DNA of 64,000 bases from Actinophytocola oryzae (GTDB lineage Bacteria > Actinomycetota > Actinomycetes > Mycobacteriales > Pseudonocardiaceae): contig NZ_SOCP01000010.1 of the NCBI RefSeq assembly GCF_004364325.1, positions 1 to 64,000 on the forward strand, in the 5' to 3' direction. The notes beneath the pieces were generated by a model. The model was not told where the DNA came from, did no database searches, and was given only the letters and a program-made list of their open reading frames with translations. Positions 56,935 through 64,000 of this stretch are shown in pieces; the stretch's first letter is position 1; each line of letters starts with the position of its first letter. The translations under genes and the position numbers were made by a program.

Positions 56935-57941
56935 CCGCGGCACGGCTCGACCAGCACCGGCTGGCGGGCGTCCTGGGCCAGATCAACGCCCCGGACGTCG
57001 TGATCGCCTGCTCACGGCGCGGGGAGCGAATGATCGCCATCGGCGGCACAGCCAGGCGGGACCCGGTCATGCTGGCGAACCTGCACTACGAGATCGGCTC
57101 GGCCTCCAAGACCTTCACCGGGCTGCTGCTGGCCCGCCTCACCCACCTGGGTGTGCTGGGGCTCGCCGACCCGCTCACGTGGCATCTGCGACTCCGGCAA
57201 GGACACGCCCACCGCGACGCCATCACACTGTTCCACCTGATCACGCACACCTCCGGTCTGCCGAGGCTGCCGCGTGACCTCTACCGGCACGGCCTGCCGC
57301 GCTGGTTCACGAACCCCTACGCGGGCTACACGACCGAGCAGTTGATCACCGCGTTCGCAGGCACGCGTCCGAGCGGCGAGCCGGGAAGACGCTGGCACTA
57401 CTCGAACTTCGGTGTCGCACTGCTGGGGGCCGCTCTCGCCTACACCACCGCCACCCCGTTCGACCAGCTGCTGTCCAGGGAGATCCTGGGGCCGCTGGGC
57501 CTGGCCGGCACGGCCCTGTCACCGTGGGGACCCGCGTACGACGCCGTCGGCCACGGCTACCGCACCCACCGGACGGTCCCCCCGTTCGACGCGGGCGCCT
57601 TCGCTGCGGCGGGTGCCGTCCGGGCGACCCCCGGCGACCTGCTCACCTACCTCGAGGCACACCTGAACCCGAACAGGGTCCTGCCGCTGAGCGAGGCACT
57701 GCGAACAGTGCGCAGAACCGCGGTGCGGCGGGGGTTCCGCCACCAGCACACCCACACCCTCGCCTGGTTCGAGCACCCGTACGCCGACGGCTCGATCTTC
57801 TTCCACGCGGGTGCCACGCCGGGACAGGAGGCGTTCCTGGGCTTCCGCCCGTCCACCGGGACCGCGGTGGTCGCGCTGGGCACCCGCCGGTACCGGGTCA
57901 GCAGTGGCCTCGGACAGCGCGCGTACGAGCTGCTCACCTGA
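56931..57941 (+). CDS. Serine beta-lactamase-like hydrolase
   Basis: A 336-residue serine hydrolase of the beta-lactamase/DD-peptidase (class C, EstB-like) fold. The active-site motifs are visible: SASK (S57, K60) in YEIGSASKTFTG, YSN (157-159) in WHYSNFGVALLG and HAG in FFHAGATPG replacing KTG. No signal peptide is seen, so it acts in the cytoplasm, which argues against a resistance or cell-wall role. Such enzymes can hydrolyse, acylate or release peptides in natural-product pathways. The start overlaps the preceding stop by four bases. Confidence 0.9.
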   Translation: MTAARLDQHRLAGVLGQINAPDVVIACSRRGERMIAIGGTARRDPVMLANLHYEIGSASKTFTGLLLARLTHLGVLGLADPLTWHLRLRQGHAHRDAITLFHLITHTSGLPRLPRDLYRHGLPRWFTNPYAGYTTEQLITAFAGTRPSGEPGRRWHYSNFGVALLGAALAYTTATPFDQLLSREILGPLGLAGTALSPWGPAYDAVGHGYRTHRTVPPFDAGAFAAAGAVRATPGDLLTYLEAHLNPNRVLPLSEALRTVRRTAVRRGFRHQHTHTLAWFEHPYADGSIFFHAGATPGQEAFLGFRPSTGTAVVALGTRRYRVSSGLGQRAYELLT

Positions 57942-57990
57942 AGCGGGCTGCCCCGGTGGAGGCCCCGAAAATCATGGGGTGGGGGTCTGC

Positions 57991-57996
57991 TAGAGT
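57991..57996 (+). promoter_or_regulatory. Probable -10 of tRNA-Asp
   Basis: TAGAGT lies 32 bases before the tRNA. A -35 element is not obvious. Confidence 0.35.
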
Positions 57997-58028
57997 TCCC
58001 CATGTTGTTCCAGGACGGACAACAGCAT

Positions 58029-58102
58029 GGCCCTGTGGCGCAGTTGGTTAGCGCGTCGCCCTGTCACGGCGAAGGTCGCGGGTTCGAGTCCCGTCAGGGT
58101 CG
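58029..58102 (+). tRNA. tRNA-Asp (anticodon GTC)
   Basis: Acceptor stem GGCCCTG/CAGGGTC (with one G-U pair), D-arm GCGC-AGTTGGTTA-GCGC, anticodon arm TCGCC-CTGTCAC-GGCGA with GTC, T-arm GCGGG-TTCGAGT-CCCGT, discriminator G at 58102. CCA is not encoded. Confidence 0.97.
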
Positions 58103-58163
58103 CGTTTCTTTTGGGGTTTGACACCCCCGATCCCCACGGTGTGTTTCCGACTCAACGTGGTCC

Positions 58164-58237
58164 GGCCAGGTAGCTCAGTTGGTATGAGCGACCGCCTGAA
58201 AAGCGGTAGGTCGGCGGTTCGATCCCGCCCCTGGCCA
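58164..58237 (+). tRNA. tRNA-Phe (anticodon GAA)
   Basis: Acceptor stem GGCCAGG/CCTGGCC, D-arm GCTC-AGTTGGTAT-GAGC, anticodon arm ACCGC-CTGAAAA-GCGGT with GAA, T-arm GGCGG-TTCGATC-CCGCC, discriminator A at 58237. It lies 61 bases after tRNA-Asp and is probably cotranscribed with it. Confidence 0.97.
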
Positions 58238-58247
58238 CTCCTTTTGG

Positions 58248-58276
58248 CCCCGGTCGGTATCGATCGGGGTCTTTTT
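58248..58276 (+). terminator. Rho-independent terminator of the tRNA-Asp/tRNA-Phe unit
   Basis: CCCCGGTCG (58248-58256) pairs with CGATCGGGG (58261-58269), including one G-U pair, around GTAT, followed by TCTTTTTC. It lies 10 bases after tRNA-Phe. Confidence 0.92.
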
Positions 58277-58343
58277 CGTTGGTCACCACCGCGTCCGGAA
58301 CGATATCTCGTCGGACAATCCCCATGGGGTGGGTCGGATGCCC

Positions 58344-58349
58344 TAGGGT
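58344..58349 (+). promoter_or_regulatory. -10 of a leaderless gene
   Basis: TAGGGT lies seven bases before the GTG at 58357, consistent with a leaderless transcript. No Shine-Dalgarno sequence is present. Confidence 0.45.
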
Positions 58350-58356
58350 GCGGCCC

Positions 58357-59259
58357 GTGCGTACCGCGATTGGCACCATCCTCGTCGTTCTCGGGTTTCT
58401 GCTCGCCGCGCCTGCTGTCGCCGCGTTCGCGCTCGTGGGGGAGGTCACCGACCAACAGGCCTACCTCGACGCCGTGACCCCGCTCGCCGACGACCCGGGG
58501 GTCCAGCAGTCCGTCGCCAGTCAGGTCACCTCGGCGCTCTCGGACAAGGGGCTGCCCGAGTCGGCGCAGCCGCTGGTCCGGAAGAGCGTCGACTCGTTCG
58601 TCACCAGTCCGGACTTCAAGGAGCTGTGGGTCTCCGTCAACAAGGAGGCCCAACCGCAGCTGGTCTCCATGCTGCGTGGTGAGGACTCCGGCAGCCTCAG
58701 CGTCCAGGGCGACTCCATCGTCCTCGATCTCGGTGACGTCGCCGAGCGGCTCAAGCAGCGGATGATCAGCGAGGGCGTGCCCCTCGCCGATCAGATCCCG
58801 GCCATCGACGCCAAGGTCCAGCTGATCTCCCGGCCTGCGGTCCGCCAGATCGTGCCCGTCTTCCACCAGCTGGAGAACCTCTCCGTCATCCTGCCCATCG
58901 TCGTCGTCATCCTGCTCGTCGGCGGGGTCATCATCTCGGCGCGGCACGGGCGGGCCATGGTCGTCGGCGGTATCGGGCTCGTCGTGATGATGCTGCTGCT
59001 CGTGCTGGCCCTGTTCCTCGCGCGGAGCGACGTCACCGCGCGCAGCTCGCAGCCCGAGCTCGCCGGGTCCTTCTACGACGCGCTCTCCAACCAGGTCATG
59101 ACCATCGCCTGGATCGTGTGCGCGGTCGGTGGGGTCGCGGTCGTCGCCGGGGCGTTCATCGCGTCGGCGGAGTCCCGACGGCTCACGGCCGCTCGGTCGC
59201 GGCGGGCGGCGGCTCCTCGGCAGCGGCCATTCCGAGGGGACTACGGCGGCGACTACTGA
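58357..59259 (+). CDS. Membrane protein with large extracytoplasmic domain
   Basis: A 300-residue protein: N-terminal membrane helix (about 5-27), an extracytoplasmic domain (about 28-180) with VQQSVASQVTSALSDKGLPE and FKELWVSVNKEAQPQLVSML, two helices near 178-198 and 205-225, another near 250-272, and a basic C-terminal tail. Many actinobacteria have similar proteins of unknown function. GTG at 58357 is supported by the -10 element seven bases upstream. A 13-bp hairpin terminates the gene. Confidence 0.85.
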   Translation: MRTAIGTILVVLGFLLAAPAVAAFALVGEVTDQQAYLDAVTPLADDPGVQQSVASQVTSALSDKGLPESAQPLVRKSVDSFVTSPDFKELWVSVNKEAQPQLVSMLRGEDSGSLSVQGDSIVLDLGDVAERLKQRMISEGVPLADQIPAIDAKVQLISRPAVRQIVPVFHQLENLSVILPIVVVILLVGGVIISARHGRAMVVGGIGLVVMMLLLVLALFLARSDVTARSSQPELAGSFYDALSNQVMTIAWIVCAVGGVAVVAGAFIASAESRRLTAARSRRAAAPRQRPFRGDYGGDY

Positions 59260-59275
59260 GAGTATGTCCGTCGGA

Positions 59276-59310
59276 TCGGCCCGGCTGTCCTCTGTGTACA
59301 GCCGGGCCGA
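59276..59310 (+). terminator. Hairpin terminator
   Basis: TCGGCCCGGCTGT (59276-59288) pairs perfectly with ACAGCCGGGCCGA (59298-59310), 13 bp with a nine-base loop, 16 bases after the stop at 59259. No U tract follows. Confidence 0.8.
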
Positions 59311-59693
59311 CGTATGTGCGGACATTGCCGCTCGCAACATGCCGAACATAACCTTCCGTATGCGGAAAGATCGGGCGTTGCGGCAGAAGAGTGGTACGCG
59401 ATGGCGCAAACGGACTATTCGATCAACGGGTGATCTCGGACCAATTGTAGGACTGAGCTGGTAACAGCCGTTACCGGTCCGATGACCCCCTGTGACCTCG
59501 GATGTCACACAACGGGATGACTCACTGTCCGTGTAACGGCGACCCATCCCGAAGCGAATCCCTTCACGCGGCCACGGAACGGCAGGGGCAATCCGATTCG
59601 TTGGGTCGCAACGAATTCGTCCATTTCTTGGGCAGTGGGGGACGCCCAACAACCCGCTGTACGCGCCTGCGCGCACAGCGTGGGGGGACCACG
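59311..59693. other. Control region of the glycan cluster
   Basis: No gene is seen. Inverted repeats GGTAAC-AGCC-GTTACC (59460-59475) and TGTGAC-CTCGGAT-GTCACA (59491-59509) are possible operators. The second resembles a CRP site but has nine bases between TGTGA and TCACA instead of six. The promoter of the phosphoglycosyl transferase gene must lie in this region, which is less GC-rich than its surroundings. Confidence 0.5.
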
Positions 59694-61184
59694 ATGCGTG
59701 ACCAACAGCTACGCGCTCCGCGGCGAAGATCGGTTATACGGCGGGGCCTTAACCGACGACTCCCGCAGCCGCCGGCGAATCCGCCGGTCAACGGCTGGGA
59801 ATCGCGTTATCGCCACTACGTCATCACGAGCGATGTGCTGGTCACGCTGCTCACGTGTGTCGGCGTCGGCGGACTGATCAGCGTCGGCGGGGCAGCCCTC
59901 TTCAAGGACCTCACCCTCGGCTTCCTGACTGTGATCACCGTCATCTGCTCGCTCGCCATGAACCGCGCCTGGCACCCCACCGTGCTCGGCCAGGGCGCCG
60001 ACGAGTACGTGCGTCTCGGACGCGGCATGTTCTCCGCGTCCGTCGCGCTCGGCCTCGCCGGCCTCGCCACCGGTGTGGTGACGGCACGCCCATGGGTGTT
60101 CATTGTCATACCGTCGGCCGCCGTCCTCGCGCTCGCTTTCCGCTACTTGCTGCGCCAGGTGCTGCACCGGGCACGGTACGAAGGCGAGTGCCTGCTGCCG
60201 GTGATGGCCGCCGGCAACGTCGACACCGTCCGTGACCTCATCAAACGCACCAAGGACGCGCCACACGTCGGGTGGCGCGTCGACGCCATCTGCACCGTGG
60301 ACGGCGAGGGTGAGGCCGGCATGGAGGTCGAGGGCGTGTCGGTCGTCGGCACCCTCGACGACCTGGCCGACCACGTCCGGCGCGGCGGCTACCGCATCGT
60401 CGCGGTCACCGCCGACTCCTACTGGTCCCCCCGCCGCCTGCAGCGCCTCGCCTGGCAGCTGGAGGGCAGCGGCGCCGAGATGGTCGTCGCGCCGATGCTC
60501 ATGGAGGTCGCCGGGCCGCGGCTGCACGTCAGCGGCGTGCTCGGCATGCCGCTGCTGCGGGTCAGCGCACCCGTGTTCACCGGCATGCGCCGCGTGGTCA
60601 AGGGCGTCATGGACCGGGTCGGCGCGCTCGTGCTGATCACCCTGAGCCTGCCGCTCCTGGTGCTCGCGGCCGTCGCCATCGCCGTCGACAGCCGGGGCGG
60701 TGTGTTCTACACGCAGCGTCGCGTCGGCAAGGACGGCGGGGAGTTCACGATCCTCAAGTTCCGCACCATGGTGCGGGACGCCGACCGGCTGAAACAGCAG
60801 CTCGCCGCCGCCAACGAGGGCGCGGGCGTGCTGTTCAAGATGCGCAAGGACCCGAGGATCACCCGGGTCGGCTCGGTGCTGCGGCGCTACTCGATCGACG
60901 AGCTGCCGCAGCTGTTCAACGTGCTCACCGGCTCGATGTCACTCGTCGGGCCGCGGCCGCCGCTGCCGGAGGAGAGCGCGCGCTACGAGGAGGACGTGCG
61001 GCGGCGGCTGCTCGTGCGGCCCGGTCTGACCGGGTTGTGGCAGGTCAGCGGACGGAGCGACCTGTCGTGGGAGGAAGCGGTCCGGCTGGACCTGCGATAC
61101 GTGGAGGACTGGTCACTCGCGATGGACGCGATGATCCTGTGGAAGACCTTCCGGGCGGTGCTCGGTGGTCAGGGGGCTTACTAG
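59694..61184 (+). CDS. Polyprenyl-phosphate sugar-1-phosphate transferase (WcaJ/WbaP type)
   Basis: A 496-residue membrane enzyme that transfers a sugar-1-phosphate from a nucleotide sugar to undecaprenyl (or decaprenyl) phosphate, the first step of a surface glycan. About four membrane helices lie in residues 40-150, then a Rossmann-like CoA-binding domain (about 160-290) and a reentrant helix (about 305-335). The catalytic domain shows GGVFYTQRRVGKDGGEFTIL, KFRTM, SIDELPQLFNVLTGSMSLVG (DE dyad) and VRPGLTGLWQVSGRSD. ATG at 59694 follows TGGGGGG. It heads the cluster that continues past the window end. Confidence 0.94.
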   Translation: MRDQQLRAPRRRSVIRRGLNRRLPQPPANPPVNGWESRYRHYVITSDVLVTLLTCVGVGGLISVGGAALFKDLTLGFLTVITVICSLAMNRAWHPTVLGQGADEYVRLGRGMFSASVALGLAGLATGVVTARPWVFIVIPSAAVLALAFRYLLRQVLHRARYEGECLLPVMAAGNVDTVRDLIKRTKDAPHVGWRVDAICTVDGEGEAGMEVEGVSVVGTLDDLADHVRRGGYRIVAVTADSYWSPRRLQRLAWQLEGSGAEMVVAPMLMEVAGPRLHVSGVLGMPLLRVSAPVFTGMRRVVKGVMDRVGALVLITLSLPLLVLAAVAIAVDSRGGVFYTQRRVGKDGGEFTILKFRTMVRDADRLKQQLAAANEGAGVLFKMRKDPRITRVGSVLRRYSIDELPQLFNVLTGSMSLVGPRPPLPEESARYEEDVRRRLLVRPGLTGLWQVSGRSDLSWEEAVRLDLRYVEDWSLAMDAMILWKTFRAVLGGQGAY

Positions 61185-62411
61185 ATGAACTGCCGACTCT
61201 GTGGCTCGACGAACCTCGCCAGCGTTGTCGATCTCGGCGCCACACCACCGTGTGAGCTCTTCCTGTCGGCCGAGCAGGTCGACCAGCCCGAGATGACATA
61301 CCCGCTGCACCTGCGCCTGTGCACGGACTGCCTGCTGGCCCAGCTGCCGCCCCTGATCACCCCCGAGGAGACGTTCACCGAGTACGCGTACTTCTCCTCG
61401 TACTCCGACTCCTGGGTGCGGCACGCGAAGGACTTCGTCGACGCGCAGGTCGAACGGATCGACCCGAAGTTCGTCGTCGAGGTGGCGTCGAACGACGGCT
61501 ACCTGCTGCAGCACGTCGTCGAGCGCGGCATCCGCTGCCTCGGCATCGAGCCGTCGGTCAACGTCGGCGCCGCGGCACGCGACAAGGGTGTGCCGACGCT
61601 CACCGAGTTCCTCTCGCCGCGCACCGGTCAGGCCGTCCGCGAGGAGCACGGCCCCGCCGACCTGGTCGTGGCCAACAACGTCTACGCCCACATCCCGGAC
61701 GTGGTCGGCTTCACCCGGGGCCTGCGGGCGCTCGTCGCCGACGACGGCTGGGTGTCGATCGAGGTGCAGCACCTGCTCACCCTGATCGAGCAGAACCAGT
61801 ACGACACGATCTACCACGAGCACTTCCAGTACTACACGGTCGCTTCGGCGCAGAAGGCGCTCGCGAGCGGCGGTTTGTCCCTTGTGGACGTCGAGCTGGT
61901 GCCGACGCACGGCGGCTCGATCCGCCTGCTCGCCCAGCCGACCGAGAACGCGGGCGAGCCGACACAGCGGGTCGCCGACGTGCTGGCCAGGGAGAAGGCC
62001 GCGGGTCTGCACGAGCTGGCCGGCTACGCGGAGTTCGCGCGTCGTGTCGCAGGCGTGCGCCGCGACCTGCTGCGCTTCCTCGTCGACGCGGCCGCACGTG
62101 GTCGCTCGGTCGTCGGCTACGGCGCGCCGGGCAAGGGCAACACGCTGCTCAACCACTGTGGCATCCGGTCGGACCTGATGGCGTACACAGTGGACCGGAA
62201 CCCGTACAAGCACGGCCGGTTCACGCCTGGCACCAGGATCCCGATCCTGCCGCCGGAGCAGATCGCCGTCGACAGGCCGGACTACGTGCTGGTGCTGCCG
62301 TGGAACCTGCGCGCGGAGCTGACCGCGCAACTGTCCTATGTGGGCGAATGGGGCGGAAAGCTCGTTTTCCCCATCCCGCATCTCGAGATCGTCGAGGTCA
62401 AGAAATCATGA
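61185..62411 (+). CDS. Sugar C-methyltransferase (NovU/TylC3-like)
   Basis: A 408-residue SAM-dependent C-methyltransferase with three parts. An N-terminal zinc site (CRLCGS at 3-8, CTDC near 47-50) is followed by a Rossmann domain with FVVEVASNDGYLLQHVVERG and the catalytic-region YHEHFQYYTV. The C-terminal domain has VVGYGAPGKGNTLLNHCGI and LPWNLRAELTAQL. Relatives methylate C-3 or C-5 of 4-keto-6-deoxysugars (TcaB9, NovU). The gene starts directly after the stop of the transferase gene. This points to a branched-chain deoxysugar in the glycan or a linked natural product. Confidence 0.92.
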   Translation: MNCRLCGSTNLASVVDLGATPPCELFLSAEQVDQPEMTYPLHLRLCTDCLLAQLPPLITPEETFTEYAYFSSYSDSWVRHAKDFVDAQVERIDPKFVVEVASNDGYLLQHVVERGIRCLGIEPSVNVGAAARDKGVPTLTEFLSPRTGQAVREEHGPADLVVANNVYAHIPDVVGFTRGLRALVADDGWVSIEVQHLLTLIEQNQYDTIYHEHFQYYTVASAQKALASGGLSLVDVELVPTHGGSIRLLAQPTENAGEPTQRVADVLAREKAAGLHELAGYAEFARRVAGVRRDLLRFLVDAAARGRSVVGYGAPGKGNTLLNHCGIRSDLMAYTVDRNPYKHGRFTPGTRIPILPPEQIAVDRPDYVLVLPWNLRAELTAQLSYVGEWGGKLVFPIPHLEIVEVKKS

Positions 62412-62469
62412 GCGAGCTTGCGAGCGAATCATCGACGCAGAGATGCCTCGGAGCCTGCGAGGAGGCATC

Positions 62470-63252
62470 ATGAAGGTCGTACTGTTCTGCGGCGGCTACG
62501 GCATGCGCATGCGCAACGGCACAGCGGACGACGTCCCCAAGCCCATGGCCATGGTCGGCCCCAGACCGCTCATCTGGCACGTCATGCGTTACTACGCCCA
62601 CTTCGGACACACGGAGTTCATACTGTGCCTGGGCTACGGCGCACACCACATCAAGCGGTTCTTCCTCGAGTACGAGGAGACCACGTCGAACGACTTCGTG
62701 CTCCAGAACGGCGTCCCGCAGCTCCTGACCACGGACATCGCCGACTGGAAGATCACGTTCGTGCAGACCGGCATCGAGTCGGCCATCGGCGAGCGACTGC
62801 GCCGGGTCCGCCCGTACCTCGACGGTGACGAGATGTTCCTCGCCAACTACGCGGACGTGCTGACCGACGCGCCGCTGCAGACGATGATCGAGCGGTTCGA
62901 GAACACCGAGGCGGGTGCCTCGATGATGGTCGTGCCGCCGCAGTCGTCGTTCCACTGCGTGGAGATGGGCGAGGACAACAGGGTCGGCTCGATCACCGCG
63001 GTCAGCGAGATGCCGATGTGGGAGAACGGCGGTTACTTCGTGCTGCGGCAGGAGGTCTTCGACCACATCCCCGAGGGCGGTGACCTCGTCGCCGACGGGT
63101 GCACCGAGCTGGCCAAGCGCGGGCGCCTGCTCGCCTACCCGTACCGGGGGTTCTGGCAGCCGACCGACACGGTCAAGGAGCGGACCATGCTGGACGACGG
63201 CTACACGCGCGGCGTGCGGCCCTGGGCGCTGTGGGAGAGGGTCCCGGCGTGA
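62470..63252 (+). CDS. Sugar-phosphate nucleotidyltransferase (RfbF-like)
   Basis: A 260-residue nucleotidyltransferase: VVLFCGGYGMRMRNGTADDVP, with the G-G-x-G-x-R nucleotide loop and K-P of VPKPMAMVGPRPLIWHVMRY, then the metal aspartate in FLANYADVLTDAP and a C-terminal GYFVLRQEVFDHI. The F-C-G-G-Y-G-M-R and YYAHFGHTEFILCLGYG patterns are close to glucose-1-phosphate cytidylyltransferases, giving a CDP-hexose, though the nucleotide is not certain. The start ATG has GGAGG upstream. It overlaps the PIG-L gene by four bases. Confidence 0.9.
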   Translation: MKVVLFCGGYGMRMRNGTADDVPKPMAMVGPRPLIWHVMRYYAHFGHTEFILCLGYGAHHIKRFFLEYEETTSNDFVLQNGVPQLLTTDIADWKITFVQTGIESAIGERLRRVRPYLDGDEMFLANYADVLTDAPLQTMIERFENTEAGASMMVVPPQSSFHCVEMGEDNRVGSITAVSEMPMWENGGYFVLRQEVFDHIPEGGDLVADGCTELAKRGRLLAYPYRGFWQPTDTVKERTMLDDGYTRGVRPWALWERVPA

Positions 63253-63893
63253 TCTCGCTAGGGGGGAATGTTCGCTCTGTCGTGGTTCTCGGCGCGCACT
63301 GCGACGACATCGCGATCGGCGCGGGCGGCACGCTGCTGGCCCTGTGCGAGGCGAACATCGGCCTGCGGGTCGACGCACTCGTGCTGTCCGGCGGTGGCAC
63401 CGACCGGGAGGACGAGGAACGTGCGGCGCTGCGGGCGTTCTGCCCGGCCGCCGAGCTGGACGTGACCGTCCACAAGCTACCGGACGGCCGTCTGCCCGCG
63501 CACTGGGACGAGGCCAAGAACGCCCTCGAGGACCTGCGGTCCCGAACCGATCCCGACCTGGTCATCGCGCCGCACAGGGGGGACGCGCACCAGGACCACC
63601 GGGGCCTCGCGAAGCTGGTGCCGACGGTGTTCCGGGGCCATCTCACGCTTGGCTACGAGATCGTCAAGTGGGACGGCGACCTCGGGAGCCCCAACACCTA
63701 CCAGCCGTTGTCCTCGGAACGGGCCGAGAAAAAGGTCGCACTGCTGCAACAGCACTACCCTTCGCAGCGACACCGTCCTTGGTACGACAAGGAAGCGTTC
63801 CTCGGGTTGGCGCGGATCCGTGGCATCGAGTGCCAGAGCCGCTACGCGGAGGCGTTCCACGTGACCAAGATGACGCTCGGTCTGGAGGTCTGA
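63249..63893 (+). CDS. PIG-L family deacetylase
   Basis: A 214-residue zinc-dependent deacetylase of the PIG-L/MshB/LmbE family. The metal motif A-H-x-D-D is present (VVLGAHCDDIAIGAGGTLLA) with the second histidine in APHRGDAHQDHRGL (H-x-D-H). Relatives deacetylate N-acetyl sugars in GPI, mycothiol or glycan pathways. Its place after a nucleotidyltransferase gene suggests removal of an acetyl group from a sugar nucleotide or lipid-linked sugar. GTG at 63249 overlaps the preceding stop. Confidence 0.92.
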   Translation: MISLGGNVRSVVVLGAHCDDIAIGAGGTLLALCEANIGLRVDALVLSGGGTDREDEERAALRAFCPAAELDVTVHKLPDGRLPAHWDEAKNALEDLRSRTDPDLVIAPHRGDAHQDHRGLAKLVPTVFRGHLTLGYEIVKWDGDLGSPNTYQPLSSERAEKKVALLQQHYPSQRHRPWYDKEAFLGLARIRGIECQSRYAEAFHVTKMTLGLEV

Positions 63894-63897
63894 AGCC

Positions 63898-64000
63898 ATG
63901 AAGGTGCTGCTCACTGGCCACAAAGGATACCTGGGCACGGTCATGGCGCCCGTGCTCACGGCGGCAGGACACGAGGTGGCCGGGCTCGACTCCGGGCTGT
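63898..64000 (+). CDS. NAD-dependent epimerase/dehydratase (start only)
   Basis: The first 34 codons of an extended short-chain dehydrogenase. It starts MKVLLTGHKGYLGTVMAPVL with the nucleotide-binding motif G-x-x-G-x-x-G (GHKGYLG) and the second strand AGHEVAGLDSG, whose acidic residue binds the ribose. The frame is open at the window end. In this cluster it probably acts on the CDP- or dTDP-sugar, for example as a 4,6-dehydratase, epimerase or ketoreductase. Confidence 0.88.
   Translation, partial: MKVLLTGHKGYLGTVMAPVLTAAGHEVAGLDSGL

Noticed and set aside
54244..57941. Lanthipeptide, lasso peptide or thiopeptide cluster
   Set aside because: No LanB/LanC/LanM, asparagine synthetase-like cyclase, YcaO, radical SAM or RiPP recognition domain is visible in or next to the operon.
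56931..57941. Beta-lactam resistance gene
   Set aside because: It has the SxxK and YSN motifs but no signal peptide, and lies inside a coupled operon with unknown proteins. A cytoplasmic hydrolase role fits better.
59491..59509. Second CRP site
   Set aside because: TGTGA and TCACA are nine bases apart instead of six, so it does not fit the CRP consensus. Listed only as an inverted repeat.
1..64000. CRISPR array, integrase or intact insertion sequence
   Set aside because: No regularly spaced repeats and no transposase or integrase motifs were seen in any frame I examined.

Overview
The window is high-GC DNA with strong G/C preference at third codon positions, GTG starts, 4-base ATGA/GTGA gene overlaps and several apparently leaderless genes. 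Together with a glnX-glnH-pknG operon and a CRP/GlxR-type operator this points to an actinobacterium. The mix of genes suggests the Pseudonocardiaceae (Lentzea/Saccharothrix/Actinosynnema-like), but that family call is an inference.

Layout. 1-1494 is less GC-rich, has no convincing gene, and is followed by a repeat-built membrane protein (1495-3561). 3641-9637 and on to 10010 is a regulator-rich stretch: a MerR / membrane protein / NarL-type kinase and regulator operon, a siderophore-interacting flavoprotein, LysR, HAD, TetR plus GNAT, and HxlR. A broken drug exporter follows (10093-11299), then a beta-glucosidase plus sugar-porter operon and a guanidine-III riboswitch controlling a SugE/Gdx guanidinium exporter. 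14485-22999 holds a membrane-associated group: GlsB-like protein, YqiJ-like protein, flotillin, a 1,629-residue DUF3686-type AAA ATPase and a membrane-anchored receiver-like protein. 23003-31720 carries metabolism and regulators, including an RloA/RloB (AbiL-like) two-gene defence candidate (25581-27481) and a second two-component system. 31711-37446 is a MacB/FtsX-type ABC exporter operon facing a third two-component system. trpF, small proteins, a flavin monooxygenase with a PadR repressor, and the glnX-glnH-pknG operon (41655-48002) follow, the last with a greatly enlarged PknG. Then come a phosphoesterase/thioesterase pair, an L,D-transpeptidase and a cold-shock gene.

52024-53250 is a gene-free stretch full of short hairpins. 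tRNA-Glu, tRNA-Asp and tRNA-Phe lie at 53631-58237. Between them sits a five-gene, stop/start-coupled operon (54244-57941) made of a 61-residue peptide, an unknown protein, two paralogous DUF6895-like proteins and a serine beta-lactamase-like hydrolase. This operon is the best candidate here for an undescribed system. The right end (59694 onward) opens a surface-glycan or deoxysugar cluster: phosphoglycosyl transferase, C-methyltransferase, sugar nucleotidyltransferase, PIG-L deacetylase and the start of an NAD-dependent epimerase.

The strongest functional statements come from motif recognition: riboswitch, PknG signalling, RloAB, flotillin, L,D-transpeptidase and SugE. Regulatory sites were found by eye as inverted repeats or consensus matches and are untested.
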